A stretch of 64,000 nucleotides of DNA from Chloroflexota bacterium (GCA_021414245.1 JAIOOU010000003.1:62001-126000); one strand, 5' to 3'. Shown: positions 47,507-55,041, counted from the first letter of the stretch. The notes: generated by a model not told the origin, from the sequence alone. Translations and numbers: made by a program.

Positions 47507-48150
47507 AAACCTCTTCATCCAAACCGATTCGAGTTTTAATCGTTGACGATCACACGATGGTACGCAGGGGCCTGGCAACATTTTTCAAGGTCTTTGATGA
47601 CCTGCAGCTGACGGGTGAGGCTGACAGTGGCGCGGCCGCCATCAAGCTTTGCGGCGAGACCCTGCCGGATGTGATTCTGATGGACATGGTCATGCCGGAT
47701 ATGGACGGTGCAGCTGCAACCCGCATTATTCGTCAAAAATTCCCGCAGGTGCAGGTGATCGCGTTGACCAGTTTCAAGGAGGGGGACCTGATCAAGAAAG
47801 CTCTCGAAGCCGGGGCCATTGGATACCTGCTCAAGGATGTTTCGGCCGATGATCTGGTTCGGGCCATTCGTGCGGCTCATTCCGGCCGTGCCACCCTTTC
47901 TCCAGATGTCGCGCAGGCATTGGTTGAGACAACGAACCGGCCCCCAACTCCCGGCTTGGACCTTACAGAGCGGGAGCGGGAAGTTCTTTCGTTGATGGTC
48001 GAAGGTTTGAATAATACCCAGATTGCGGGAAGGCTGACTGTCAGCCCGTCCACCATCAAATCCCATGTCAGCAATGTCCTGTCGAAATTGGGAGTTGCCA
48101 GCCGCACGGAAGCCGTCACCCTGGCGCTTCGCAATCAAATTGTTTCCTGA
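47503..48150 (+). CDS. NarL/FixJ-type response regulator
   Basis: 215 residues. Receiver domain with VDDHTMVRRGL, phospho-acceptor Asp61 (VILMDMVMPDMDG) and Lys in GYLLKDVSADDL. C-terminal LuxR helix-turn-helix (LTEREREVLSLMVEGLNNTQIAGRLTVSPSTIKSHVSNVLSKLGV). It is the cognate partner of the kinase just upstream (4-base overlap). Targets are unknown; the adjacent kaiC and stress genes are candidates by position. A hairpin repeat with a T-tract follows within 10 bp of the stop. Confidence 0.95.
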   Translation: MKTSSSKPIRVLIVDDHTMVRRGLATFFKVFDDLQLTGEADSGAAAIKLCGETLPDVILMDMVMPDMDGAAATRIIRQKFPQVQVIALTSFKEGDLIKKALEAGAIGYLLKDVSADDLVRAIRAAHSGRATLSPDVAQALVETTNRPPTPGLDLTEREREVLSLMVEGLNNTQIAGRLTVSPSTIKSHVSNVLSKLGVASRTEAVTLALRNQIVS

Positions 48151-48156
48151 TCGTTT

Positions 48157-48220
48157 CTCCCCCGGGTGGGGGAGACCACACCTCCCCAGCCAGCGGATGC
48201 GGTTAGGGAGGTGTTTTTAT
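48157..48220 (+). repeat. Two-hairpin intergenic repeat, copy 1 (also a terminator)
   Basis: CTCCCCCGGGTGGGGGAG forms hairpin 1. Hairpin 2 pairs ACACCTCCC with GGGAGGTGT around CAGCCAGCGGATGCGGTTA, followed by TTTTTAT. It starts 7 bp after the response-regulator stop. Related copies are at 50983, 52078, 58422 and 59535. Confidence 0.8.
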
Positions 48221-48298
48221 ATTATTAGAAGGGAGAAATATATCCAGCCACTTTAATGGAGATCACATAATGCCTCTCCGCGCGACCCGATATTTTAA

Positions 48299-48447
48299 AT
48301 TGGGCCCATCATCGCACTGATCGCTTTTGTCATGTCTGGCGACCGTGAACGTTGTCTTGAAGCCGGTATGACGAATACTTGAGCAAACCTGTGAAATTCA
48401 AGGAACTGAGCCGGATGCTGGAAAAGTTCTTGAATTCACTAACGTAG
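48299..48447 (+). pseudogene. Frameshifted C-terminal fragment of a receiver domain
   Basis: Translation from 48305 gives PIIALIAFVMSGDRERCLEAGM and then runs into a stop. Shifting by one base after 48360 continues as DEYLSKPVKFKELSRMLEKF up to a TAG at 48445-48447. Together these are helix 4 to helix 5 of a hybrid-kinase receiver, including the SKPV Lys-Pro switch, with one base missing at GGTATG-ACG. Upstream (48296) the frame is closed by TAA and nothing receiver-like remains. It is the decayed tail of a deleted signalling gene beside kaiC. Confidence 0.75.
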
Positions 48448-48512
48448 ATTTGATGAGCCTTGCCCGGAAGATAACCTCCGGCAGGTTCCGCTAAAAAATG
48501 GAGAAATGACGC

Positions 48513-50246
48513 ATGCGAAAACCTGGCACAGTTAAAGCAAGAACCCAATTGCCCAAGTCGCCCACCGGTATTCAGGGGTTGGATGAGATTACCGGAGGCG
48601 GTTTGCCCAAAGGCCGGCCGACATTGATCTGCGGCGGTGCCGGCTGTGGAAAGACTCTGCTGGCCATGGAGTTTTTGGTGCGCGGCGCAACCCAATTTAA
48701 CGAACCGGGTGTCTTCATGGCTTTTGAAGAAACCGCCAGAGACCTGACAAAAAACGTTGCCTCGCTTGGGTTTAACCTGAAGGATCTGGCCGCTCAAAAA
48801 AAGATCGTCCTGGATTTTGTTTATTTCGACGGCGATGAAATTGAGCAGGCGGGTGAGTATGACCTGGAGGGATTATTCATTCGATTGGGCCATGCTATTG
48901 ATTCGATCGGCGCCAAACGGGTCGTTCTGGATACCATTGAATCCTTATTCTCCGGTTTGCCCAATCCGGGAATTCTGCGGGCGGAGATACGCCGTCTGTT
49001 TCGATGGTTGAAAGACAGGGATGTAACTGCCATCATCACCGGTGAACGGGGGGATGGCGCCCTGACGCGTCAGGGATTGGAAGAATATGTCTCAGACTGC
49101 GTCATCGTGCTGGATCACCGGGTCAGCGACCAGGTCTCTTCGAGGCGGTTACGGGTGGTCAAATATCGTGGTTCGACCCATGGTACGAACGAATATCCCT
49201 TTTTGATCGATGAGGATGGAATATCGGTCCTTCCGGTCACTTCGCTCGGCTTGCAGCAGATTGCCTCTTCCGAGCGGGTGCCCACCGGGGTTGGGCGATT
49301 GGATGCCATGCTGGGTGGCGCAGGTTATTTTCGCGGCAGCAGTGTGCTGGTTTCCGGGACAGCGGGTACGGGCAAGACCAGTCTGGCCGCCCATTTTGCG
49401 GCGGCGGCCTGCCGGCGCGGCGAACGCGCCCTTTATATTGCCTTCGAGGAATCACCGAGCCAGATCATGCGGAACATGCTCTCGATCGGGATCGATCTGG
49501 AACCCTGGGTTCAGAAAGGCCTCTTGCGATTCCAGGCGAACCGGCCGACATTTGCGGGCCTTGAAATGCATTTAACGACGATCCATAAGGCGATCAAGGC
49601 TTTTAAGCCGCAAGTAGTGATCGTGGACCCGTTGACCAGCTTTATCAGCGGAGGCATCGAGACCGAGGTCAAGGCGATGATAATGCGTCTGGTGGATCTC
49701 CTGAAGATGAATGAAACCACAAGCCTGTTCACCAGTTTGAGTTTGAGCGGCGGCGCGCTTGAACAGACCCAGGTCGCCATCGCTTCCCTCGTGGACACGT
49801 GGCTGCTCCTGCGCGATATTGAGATCGGCGGCGAACGGAACCGCGGCATGTATATCCTGAAATCTCGCGGGATGGCACACTCGAATCAAATTCGTGAGTT
49901 CCTGCTGACAGCCCAGGGAGTGGAATTGCGCGATGTGTACGTGGGCCCGAGCGGTGTCTTGACCGGGTCAGCGCGGATGGTGCAGGAGGCGCAGGAACAG
50001 GCTGCACTGATGACGCGGAATCAGGAAGTGGAACGCCGGCAGATCGAACTGGAACGCAAGCGGACCACCCTGGAAGCACAGGTCCTCGCCCTGCGTGCCG
50101 AGTTTGCAGTGCAGGAAATTGCATCGATGAAGATCATCGGTCAGGAGCAGGCTGAAGATGCGCAGCTGGCCCAGGAACGAACCGATATGGGTCTGAGCCG
50201 CAAGGCGGATACGACTCCCTATAAGCAAAAAGGAACCTCGAAATGA
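48513..50246 (+). CDS. kaiC: KaiC-like double-RecA ATPase
   Basis: 577 residues. Two RecA/KaiC domains: the first with Walker A GGAGCGKT (Lys47) and catalytic Glu pair in MAFEET, the second with GTAGTGKT (Lys288) and IAFEES. In cyanobacterial KaiC the phosphosites are adjacent Ser-Thr; the aligned stretch here is IASLVDTW, so position 424 is Ala and only Ser425 could be phosphorylated. A charged coiled-coil tail (about 495-560) extends the protein. The start has GGAG eight bases upstream. kaiB overlaps its stop by 4 bases and there is no kaiA. It may act as a timer or stress-signalling ATPase rather than a true circadian clock. Confidence 0.9.
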   Translation: MRKPGTVKARTQLPKSPTGIQGLDEITGGGLPKGRPTLICGGAGCGKTLLAMEFLVRGATQFNEPGVFMAFEETARDLTKNVASLGFNLKDLAAQKKIVLDFVYFDGDEIEQAGEYDLEGLFIRLGHAIDSIGAKRVVLDTIESLFSGLPNPGILRAEIRRLFRWLKDRDVTAIITGERGDGALTRQGLEEYVSDCVIVLDHRVSDQVSSRRLRVVKYRGSTHGTNEYPFLIDEDGISVLPVTSLGLQQIASSERVPTGVGRLDAMLGGAGYFRGSSVLVSGTAGTGKTSLAAHFAAAACRRGERALYIAFEESPSQIMRNMLSIGIDLEPWVQKGLLRFQANRPTFAGLEMHLTTIHKAIKAFKPQVVIVDPLTSFISGGIETEVKAMIMRLVDLLKMNETTSLFTSLSLSGGALEQTQVAIASLVDTWLLLRDIEIGGERNRGMYILKSRGMAHSNQIREFLLTAQGVELRDVYVGPSGVLTGSARMVQEAQEQAALMTRNQEVERRQIELERKRTTLEAQVLALRAEFAVQEIASMKIIGQEQAEDAQLAQERTDMGLSRKADTTPYKQKGTSK

Positions 50247-50578
50247 GACAGAATCCGATGAAGGCGGAACTGTCTGCACCAGCTCCAGCAAAGGAGGAAC
50301 GCCAATCACACATTCTGCGCCTGTATATCGCAGGACAGACCCCCAAGTCAATGTCCGCCTTTTCAAATCTTAAAAAGATCTGTGAAGATTATCTCCCGGG
50401 CCGTTACCAGATCCAGGTGGTGGATCTGGTCATCAACCCGCAAATGGCCCGCGAAGATCAAATTCTCGCCATCCCAACCCTGGTACGGAAACTGCCGTTG
50501 CCGGAATGCAAGATCATTGGCGATCTCTCGAATACTGAACGGGTGCTGATCGGTTTGGGCCTGCTTCCCCGAAAATAA
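50243..50578 (+). CDS. kaiB: KaiB-like protein
   Basis: 111 residues. The KaiB thioredoxin-like fold is evident from [45 protein letters not shown] and [19 protein letters not shown], all close to the family consensus. The first 22 residues are a Pro/Ala/charged extension; an internal Met at position 6 is an alternative start, but the ATGA overlap with kaiC favours 50243. KaiB binds the KaiC N-terminal ring in cyanobacteria. Here it is presumably the partner of the KaiC encoded upstream. Confidence 0.92.
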   Translation: MRQNPMKAELSAPAPAKEERQSHILRLYIAGQTPKSMSAFSNLKKICEDYLPGRYQIQVVDLVINPQMAREDQILAIPTLVRKLPLPECKIIGDLSNTERVLIGLGLLPRK

Positions 50579-50650
50579 TCACAAATCACATGGCCGGCAT
50601 CTCTGATTTAGCGGACTACAGGAAACCTTAAAGATTTGACAGGAAAGTTT

Positions 50651-50974
50651 ATGGACCTGAAAACTGTAAATATCCCTCAAAAACCGATTCTTTCTGAAAT
50701 CGAGGAATTGCGGGCCCAGTTGAGTGAGGCTGAGGAGACTTTGCGCGCCATTTATAGCGGTGAAGTCGACGCCCTGATCGTATCCGACGCGGCTGGCGAG
50801 AAGATCTTCAAGCTAAAACAGGCGGAAGATGCCCTGGCAGAATCCGTGGCCAGATTCTGCCATTCCTATCGGGCTGCCTGGACGGAAGAGCGGATACGTC
50901 AATATTTTTTTGACTCGTCAGGGACGCACTTCGATCCGCAGGTGGTGAATGCATTTATGAAGATCGCCGGGTAA
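50651..50974 (+). CDS. Collapsed signalling protein: PAS-kinase N-terminus joined to an HD-GYP C-terminus
   Basis: 107 residues from the ATG at 50651; a TTG at 50636 is also in frame. The first 60 or so residues (EIEELRAQLSEAEETLRAIYSGEVDALIVSD) match the leader helix of PAS sensor kinases often found beside kaiBC. The last 35 (YRAAWTEERIRQYFFDSSGTHFDPQVVNAFMKI) match the extreme C-terminus of HD-GYP phosphodiesterases. Everything between (PAS, receiver, HD-GYP core) is missing, yet the frame is intact. It is best read as an internal-deletion remnant that may or may not be expressed. It lies 72 bp after kaiB and is followed by repeat copy 2. Confidence 0.6.
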   Translation: MDLKTVNIPQKPILSEIEELRAQLSEAEETLRAIYSGEVDALIVSDAAGEKIFKLKQAEDALAESVARFCHSYRAAWTEERIRQYFFDSSGTHFDPQVVNAFMKIAG

Positions 50975-50982
50975 ATCTAGCG

Positions 50983-51040
50983 CTCCCCCGAGTGGCGGAG
51001 ATGAACCCTCCCCGGTTGATTGATGTGGCTGGATATGTTC
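50983..51040 (+). repeat. Two-hairpin intergenic repeat, copy 2
   Basis: CTCCCCCGAGTGGCGGAG forms hairpin 1, then AACCCTCCCCGGTTGATTGATGTGG. The closing arm of hairpin 2 is degraded (CTGGATATGTT instead of GGGGAGTGTT). It starts 8 bp after the stop of the collapsed signalling gene. Confidence 0.7.
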
Positions 51041-51073
51041 CATCCTATAATCATAGATAAATCAGGAGAAATA

Positions 51074-51367
51074 ATGCCAAACAATAAATCAAAAGAAGCA
51101 AAAGCCAGGAATTCGAACAAGGGAAAATCTGCCAGGGAAGAGCACGCTCAGGAATCAGGCGGGGGGGAGGGTCATGGCAATGGTGGGGAACACCAGAAAC
51201 ACGACCATGAATTCAAGCAAGCTCGCGGCACTTCCAATCCATTCGGCGGGTTAAAGAATATCGGCGGCAAAGACTTAAAAGATGGATGCTTTCCGAAGTT
51301 GTTTATGCTATTCCTGCCGATCATGGCAGTTGGAACATTCCTGTTCATCAAATCCATTGCAAGTTAA
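51074..51367 (+). CDS. Small His/Gly-rich protein with a C-terminal membrane anchor
   Basis: 97 residues from the ATG at 51074, preceded by AGGAGAAATA; an ATG 54 bases upstream lacks such a site. Residues 1-70 are hydrophilic, low in complexity and rich in Lys, Gly and His (ESGGGEGHGNGGEHQKHDHEF). A single hydrophobic helix (LFMLFLPIMAVGTFLFIKSI) ends the protein, so it is probably tail-anchored with the soluble part in the cytoplasm. I do not recognise a family. The His cluster might bind metal. It lies 16 bp before the dodecin gene. Confidence 0.7.
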   Translation: MPNNKSKEAKARNSNKGKSAREEHAQESGGGEGHGNGGEHQKHDHEFKQARGTSNPFGGLKNIGGKDLKDGCFPKLFMLFLPIMAVGTFLFIKSIAS

Positions 51368-51383
51368 CCAAAAGGAGCATTTC

Positions 51384-51590
51384 ATGTCAGTTGCAAAAAT
51401 TTCCGAAATTACAGCATCCTCCCCGACGAGTTTTGATGATGCGATAAAAATTGGCCTCGCACGTGCCAACACCACCTTGAAAAATCTAAGATCTGCATGG
51501 ATCCAGGATCAACAGGTGAAATTGAATTCTGATGGACAGATCAAGGAATACCGTGTCCGTCTAAAGATCACCTTTGTTCTGGAAGAGTAA
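51384..51590 (+). CDS. Dodecin-family flavin-binding protein
   Basis: 68 residues, the family's usual size. ITASSPTSFDDAIKIGLARANTTLKNLRSAWIQDQ and EYRVRLKITFVLEE match dodecin, including Trp39 (SAWI), which stacks on the flavin in known structures. Dodecamers store or buffer flavins or CoA and limit photodamage. AAAGGAG precedes the ATG. It lies among stress genes and is probably co-transcribed with the small gene upstream. Confidence 0.9.
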   Translation: MSVAKISEITASSPTSFDDAIKIGLARANTTLKNLRSAWIQDQQVKLNSDGQIKEYRVRLKITFVLEE

Positions 51591-51668
51591 ACAAGCAAAT
51601 TGATGTTTGGGCGGCTTTTTCATGTGGGATGGAGCCGCCCTTTCGTTGTTCCATATCAGGAGAAGAAA

Positions 51669-52049
51669 ATGATCGACTTCATTTCATGGATCATCGTTGG
51701 AGCTTTGATCGGCTGGGTGGCCAGTCTGATTATGAAAACCAACAGTCGGCAGGGGTTGATCGCCGATATTATTGTGGGGATCGTCGGCGCTTTGGTGGCC
51801 GGTTATTTCCTGAGCCCGTTGTTTGGCGTCAGCACCATTAATGAGGGCGACTTCAGCATCCCGGCCCTTTTGGTGTCGCTTGGCGGTGCGGTTATTTTAC
51901 TGGCCATCTCCAAATTATTCCGCAATGTTGGCGGATTTATTGTGATTCTCATCATTGCCCTGGCCGTTTATGTCTATGTGAGCTGCTGGCCGATGGAGTC
52001 GACATCATTGTTTTGTGCCGGCATCAGAGCCCTGCCCTTTCTAAGATAA
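51669..52049 (+). CDS. GlsB/YeaQ/YmgE-family stress membrane protein with a C-terminal extension
   Basis: 126 residues from the ATG at 51669 (AGGAGAAGAAA upstream). The first 85 residues are the family's three-helix membrane unit (ISWIIVGALIGWVASLIMKT, IIVGIVGALVAGYFLSPLFGV). About 40 extra residues follow, including another hydrophobic helix (FIVILIIALAVYVYVSCW), making it longer than the paralogue at 52947. Such proteins are induced by acid or general stress; the mechanism is unknown. Repeat copy 3 follows 28 bp after the stop. Confidence 0.85.
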   Translation: MIDFISWIIVGALIGWVASLIMKTNSRQGLIADIIVGIVGALVAGYFLSPLFGVSTINEGDFSIPALLVSLGGAVILLAISKLFRNVGGFIVILIIALAVYVYVSCWPMESTSLFCAGIRALPFLR

Positions 52050-52077
52050 TCCGGATCGTTTCGGGTTACTCGTCATT

Positions 52078-52136
52078 CTCCCCCAAGTGGCGGAGAGGAA
52101 CACTCCCCGGACGCGGGATGTGCACAGGGAGTGTTC
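52078..52136 (+). repeat. Two-hairpin intergenic repeat, copy 3
   Basis: CTCCCCCAAGTGGCGGAG forms hairpin 1. Hairpin 2 pairs ACACTCCC with GGGAGTGT around CGGACGCGGGATGTGCACA. It starts 28 bp after the GlsB-like gene and ends 17 bp before the receiver gene. Confidence 0.8.
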
Positions 52137-52152
52137 ACTGTAGGATAAGTAT

Positions 52153-52527
52153 ATGACCCGCGTTTATATAGCCGATTCCAAGTCTGAAGAACGCACCGCC
52201 CTTCGCCTCCTTCTGCTCGACCTAAAGATGGAAGTTGTAGGCGAAGCTGCCGATTGGTTCACCACCCTGGCCAAGGCTCCCGGGAGCCGGCTGGACATGC
52301 TTCTGGTGGAATGGGAATTGTTGCCGGTCAATAACGGGATACAGGCACTGACTAAATTACGTGTGGCCTGTCCCAATACGATCGTGGTCGTTCTGATCAG
52401 CCACCTGGATGCACGTGAGCAGGCTGCGCTTTCCGCCGGTGCTGATGCATTTATCAGCAAAGGGGAGACCCCGGAACGTGTGGCCGAACGATTGCGCGCC
52501 GTGGTGGCCGGCATGCCCATCAAATGA
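52153..52527 (+). CDS. Stand-alone pseudo-receiver with Glu in place of the phospho-acceptor Asp
   Basis: 124 residues: a single receiver fold without an output domain. The strand-3 site reads LDMLLVEWELLP, so Glu53 occupies the place of the phosphorylated Asp. The acidic pair near the N-terminus is reduced to one (YIADSKSEER). The switch Ser (VLISHL) and Lys (FISKGETPE) are kept. A Glu at this place often mimics the phosphorylated state, so it may be constitutively active as a binding protein. Its partner is unknown. Confidence 0.82.
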   Translation: MTRVYIADSKSEERTALRLLLLDLKMEVVGEAADWFTTLAKAPGSRLDMLLVEWELLPVNNGIQALTKLRVACPNTIVVVLISHLDAREQAALSAGADAFISKGETPERVAERLRAVVAGMPIK

Positions 52528-52607
52528 TGCCAAAACTGAGGGAAGGAACTGACAATTCCTGCGATGCAACCCAGGTTACAACTTGAAATGATCCGGAGGA
52601 ATAAACC

Positions 52608-52847
52608 ATGAATAAGGATATTGTTGAAGGCAAGTGGAAGCAAATGCGCGGCGAGACCAAGGCCTGGTGGGGCAAACTCACCGATGATGACCTGGATCGG
52701 GCTGCAGGCAAGTTCGAAGTCCTGGCCGGACTGCTTCAGGAAAAATATGGCTACAGCCGCGAAGTTGCCGCCAATGAAATTGACAAGCGCGTGACGGAAT
52801 ATGAGGCCGGCTTGAAAAAGAAGACCACCCCCACTCCCGCGAAATAA
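52608..52847 (+). CDS. CsbD-family stress protein
   Basis: 79 residues. The family pattern is clear: MNKDIVEGKWKQMRGETKAWWGKLTDDDLDRAAGKFEVLAGLLQEKYGYS. CsbD-like proteins are small, hydrophilic and abundant under general stress; their molecular role is not settled. CCGGAGGAATAAACC precedes the ATG. A short Lys/Thr/Pro tail follows the domain. Confidence 0.93.
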   Translation: MNKDIVEGKWKQMRGETKAWWGKLTDDDLDRAAGKFEVLAGLLQEKYGYSREVAANEIDKRVTEYEAGLKKKTTPTPAK

Positions 52848-52856
52848 AGCGCGTGA

Positions 52857-52895
52857 GGCCGGAACCCCTTCTCTCCTAAGGATGGGGCTCCGGCC
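52857..52895 (+). terminator. GC-rich hairpin after the CsbD gene
   Basis: GGCCGGA-a-CCCC pairs with GGGG-c-TCCGGCC around an open loop. It starts 9 bp after the CsbD stop. There is no T-tract afterwards, so it may protect the 3' end or pause polymerase rather than act as a classical terminator. Confidence 0.5.
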
Positions 52896-52946
52896 AACAA
52901 AACGCGGATTTCTACACTTTTTAAGTCACTTAATAGGAGAATTAAA

Positions 52947-53204
52947 ATGAACCTGCTTATTTACCTGATCGTTGCTGCAGTCATCGGATGGGCGGCTACC
53001 GAAATCATGCATGATCGTTCGAATCTGCTGATGAATATCATCATCGCAGTGGTGGGAGCTTTTCTTGCCGGCTATTTCCTCAGTCCCATTTTCCATGTCG
53101 GAACCATCAATGATGCCTTTACCATCCCTACGATGTTGGTGACCCTGCTTGGATCGATCATCCTCCTGGCAGTCGTTAATCTCTTGCAAAGAGGACGCGG
53201 CTAG
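52947..53204 (+). CDS. GlsB/YeaQ/YmgE-family stress membrane protein
   Basis: 85 residues, standard family length, with three hydrophobic helices (LIYLIVAAVIGWAATEIMHD, MNIIIAVVGAFLAGYFLSPIF, LVTLLGSIILLAVVNLL). It resembles the first 85 residues of the protein at 51669 and is probably a paralogue. ATAGGAGAATTAAA precedes the ATG. Sits in the same series of small stress genes. Confidence 0.9.
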   Translation: MNLLIYLIVAAVIGWAATEIMHDRSNLLMNIIIAVVGAFLAGYFLSPIFHVGTINDAFTIPTMLVTLLGSIILLAVVNLLQRGRG

Positions 53205-53321
53205 GCGGAACCGGCTTCCTGCTTGTGAAAACCAGTCAGGCTGCCCCGGTATGGCCTGGTTGAAAACAATTCCAGACAGCCAGACTTTGTAATTTCGATT
53301 ATCAATAGAAAGAAGGACATT

Positions 53322-53735
53322 ATGTCAAACGACAATAGAGTATCAGAAGTAAGAACGTCTCAAAGCGAGCCGGAACGGGAACAACGTATCTTCAGTTTCA
53401 AGGCCACGCAGTTGGTCTGGCTGTTATTCGGAATCCTCGAGGCTTTGATCGCACTGCGAATCGGCCTCATGCTGATCGGGGCCAATCCCAACAGCCCGAT
53501 CGTTGCCTTGATCTATGGGATTACCTACCTGTTCCTTTTCCCGTTTGCCGGCCTGGTGGGTTCCCCAACAGCCGGTAACATGGTGCTTGAGGTTTCATCC
53601 ATGTTCGCCATGGTGATCTATGGTTTGATCGCATGGGCAGTTGAAAGAACCGTATGGCTTGCCTTTTACCGGCCGCGCGGTTCGACGGTTGCCGTCACCG
53701 AAACATCGACAAGCGAAAACCATACGACGCGCTAA
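53322..53735 (+). CDS. YggT-like membrane protein
   Basis: 137 residues. A charged N-terminus of about 25 residues, then hydrophobic segments with the YggT-type sequence (QLVWLLFGILEALIALRIGLMLIGANPNSPIVALIYGITYLFLFPFAGL), a third segment (MVIYGLIAWAVERTVWLAF) and a Ser/Thr-rich tail. YggT proteins are linked to osmotic tolerance or cell-division factors, but the exact role is open. It starts a group of four closely spaced small genes (to 54552). Confidence 0.8.
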   Translation: MSNDNRVSEVRTSQSEPEREQRIFSFKATQLVWLLFGILEALIALRIGLMLIGANPNSPIVALIYGITYLFLFPFAGLVGSPTAGNMVLEVSSMFAMVIYGLIAWAVERTVWLAFYRPRGSTVAVTETSTSENHTTR

Positions 53736-53750
53736 TCCAGAGATACGGAA

Positions 53751-53945
53751 ATGGAAAATTCCGGACCTGAATACCCAGACAAAACCCGGAAATCGGACAA
53801 CCCTCCATTGAATTCCAATCCTTTGGAGGGCATTCTGAAGTGGTTTGCCAGCCTCCTTCGATTAACGGAGGCTGAACAGGAGGAAGCCGGCATCTACCGC
53901 GGTGACCCAAACTTTAACGGAAAGGAGAATATTAATGACCAATGA
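53751..53945 (+). CDS. Small hydrophilic hypothetical protein
   Basis: 64 residues starting 15 bp after the YggT-like gene and overlapping the YtxH gene by 11 bases. The protein is Pro/Asn/Glu-rich with one amphipathic helix (LEGILKWFASLLRLTEAEQEEAGIY). No family recognised and the ribosome-binding site is weak. Its place within the gene string supports it as real. Confidence 0.5.
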   Translation: MENSGPEYPDKTRKSDNPPLNSNPLEGILKWFASLLRLTEAEQEEAGIYRGDPNFNGKENINDQ

Positions 53946-54288
53946 AGATTTTAACTCCCGTAATTCCGGCAGCAATGTTGTGGGAATTCTGGCGGGCCTG
54001 TTGATCGGTGGCCTGGCAGGGGCGATCACGATGCTTTTGATGGCGCCTCGATCCGGTGAAGATACCCGATCACAGATCCAGGAAAAAGGCATTGAATTAC
54101 GCGATCGAACCGTTGGTATCGTGGAAGACGCCATGGCCCAGGTTCGTCTGGACAGGAATAAGTTCACCATGAGCGGGCGCAGGAAGGCGAAGGAATTACT
54201 TCACCAGGGCCAGGAATTAATGGTCGAACAGTTGGATCGCGTTTCAGAAGCGGCGCAAGCCGGGAAAAAGGCAATCCAAAGTTCCTAG
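53935..54288 (+). CDS. YtxH-domain protein
   Basis: 117 residues from the ATG at 53935 (GGAGAATATT upstream). An N-terminal membrane helix rich in Gly (VVGILAGLLIGGLAGAITMLLMAPRSGEDTR) is the YtxH signature. A long charged amphipathic helix follows (IQEKGIELRDRTVGIVEDAMAQV). YtxH proteins are general-stress membrane proteins of unknown mechanism. Part of the small-gene string. Confidence 0.88.
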   Translation: MTNEDFNSRNSGSNVVGILAGLLIGGLAGAITMLLMAPRSGEDTRSQIQEKGIELRDRTVGIVEDAMAQVRLDRNKFTMSGRRKAKELLHQGQELMVEQLDRVSEAAQAGKKAIQSS

Positions 54289-54399
54289 GTTCGAATAGCG
54301 AATTTTCTGGTGCAGGAGCTGCCAGGTTTTGGGATCGTTTGGGCGCTGTAATTTACATCCGCGGCGTTAATGTGACGGACTAACTAATGGAGAATAAAA

Positions 54400-54552
54400 A
54401 TGAATACTCATAATTTGAAATGGATCTTGCTTGGTATTTTCTTGATCATCACCGGCCTTGGCCTGTTGGGTGTGGGGCTTGGCGGTGTGTTGAGCATCAT
54501 CGCGGGAATTTGCGCCTTGATTGCCGGCATTCTGTTTGTGATCAACCGCTAG
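54400..54552 (+). CDS. 50-residue hydrophobic membrane protein
   Basis: Translation from the ATG at 54400 gives MNTHNLKWILLGIFLIITG and then a Gly-rich second helix ending in FVINR. ATGGAGAATAAAA provides a ribosome-binding site. Two membrane helices with almost no soluble part. A strong terminator follows 14 bp after the stop. No family recognised with certainty; it resembles other short membrane proteins in this island. Confidence 0.75.
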   Translation: MNTHNLKWILLGIFLIITGLGLLGVGLGGVLSIIAGICALIAGILFVINR

Positions 54553-54566
54553 GTTGAAGTTTGTTG

Positions 54567-54602
54567 GAGCACAGCTTCCCAAAGGAAGCTGTGCTCTTTA
54601 TT
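54567..54602 (+). terminator. Terminator of the YggT-YtxH gene string
   Basis: A 13-bp stem (GAGCACAGCTTCC with GGAAGCTGTGCTC), 4-base loop, then TTTATT. Confidence 0.9.
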
Positions 54603-54677
54603 AATTGACTCAACCCGGGTGTTCAAGCCAGACTGAAATTGCAGGGCTCGACCGTGGCTGTTTGGAGAGAGTAGCTC

Positions 54678-54830
54678 TTGTTCGAAGTAATCATTCTGCT
54701 GTTGACTTTGCAATGGTCGGTCAGTTTTTTTGGACGGTCCAGTTTCCGTGCTCTGCACTCGGGCGGTTTTATCTATCTGCTATCTGTCCTGATTGTGGCC
54801 ATGATTTTTATGAAATTTACAGCCTTGTGA
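54678..54830 (+). CDS. Putative 50-residue membrane protein with TTG start (DUF5670/lmo0937-like)
   Basis: A frame from TTG at 54678, with GGAGAG eight bases upstream, reads (M)FEVIILLLTLQWSVSFFG, then SGGFIYLLSVLIVAMIFMKF and a TGA at 54828. The layout (hydrophobic helix with Trp, short loop with Gly-Gly, second hydrophobic helix) matches the small lmo0937/DUF5670 type seen clearly at 59641. The non-ATG start and short length make it tentative, but the rest of the 439-bp gap shows nothing else. Confidence 0.45.
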   Translation: MFEVIILLLTLQWSVSFFGRSSFRALHSGGFIYLLSVLIVAMIFMKFTAL

Positions 54831-55041
54831 CAGCCTGCCTTTCCAGTCGTTTTGCGTAAGCATTGTTTCATCTATGAAGTGCAAATTTGGCTGGTCAACG
54901 ATCCGAGCATCAGATGCGCAATTTTTTTAAAGAGTAAATTCGCCTCAGTGAATATATCTATCCCGGTTTTGGGAGCATACTCTTCACTGAAAGATTTGGT
55001 AATGTGATCCCTGCCAACCAGAATAAAAGGAGATAATACAT

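Noticed and set aside
48330-48797. 155-codon minus-strand frame across the kaiC start
   Set aside because: Overlaps the real kaiC gene and the receiver remnant; no start signal or family pattern.
54605-54859. 84-codon plus-strand frame in the gap after the YtxH string
   Set aside because: Starts inside the terminator region without a ribosome-binding site; an overlapping frame from 54678 is much more coherent.
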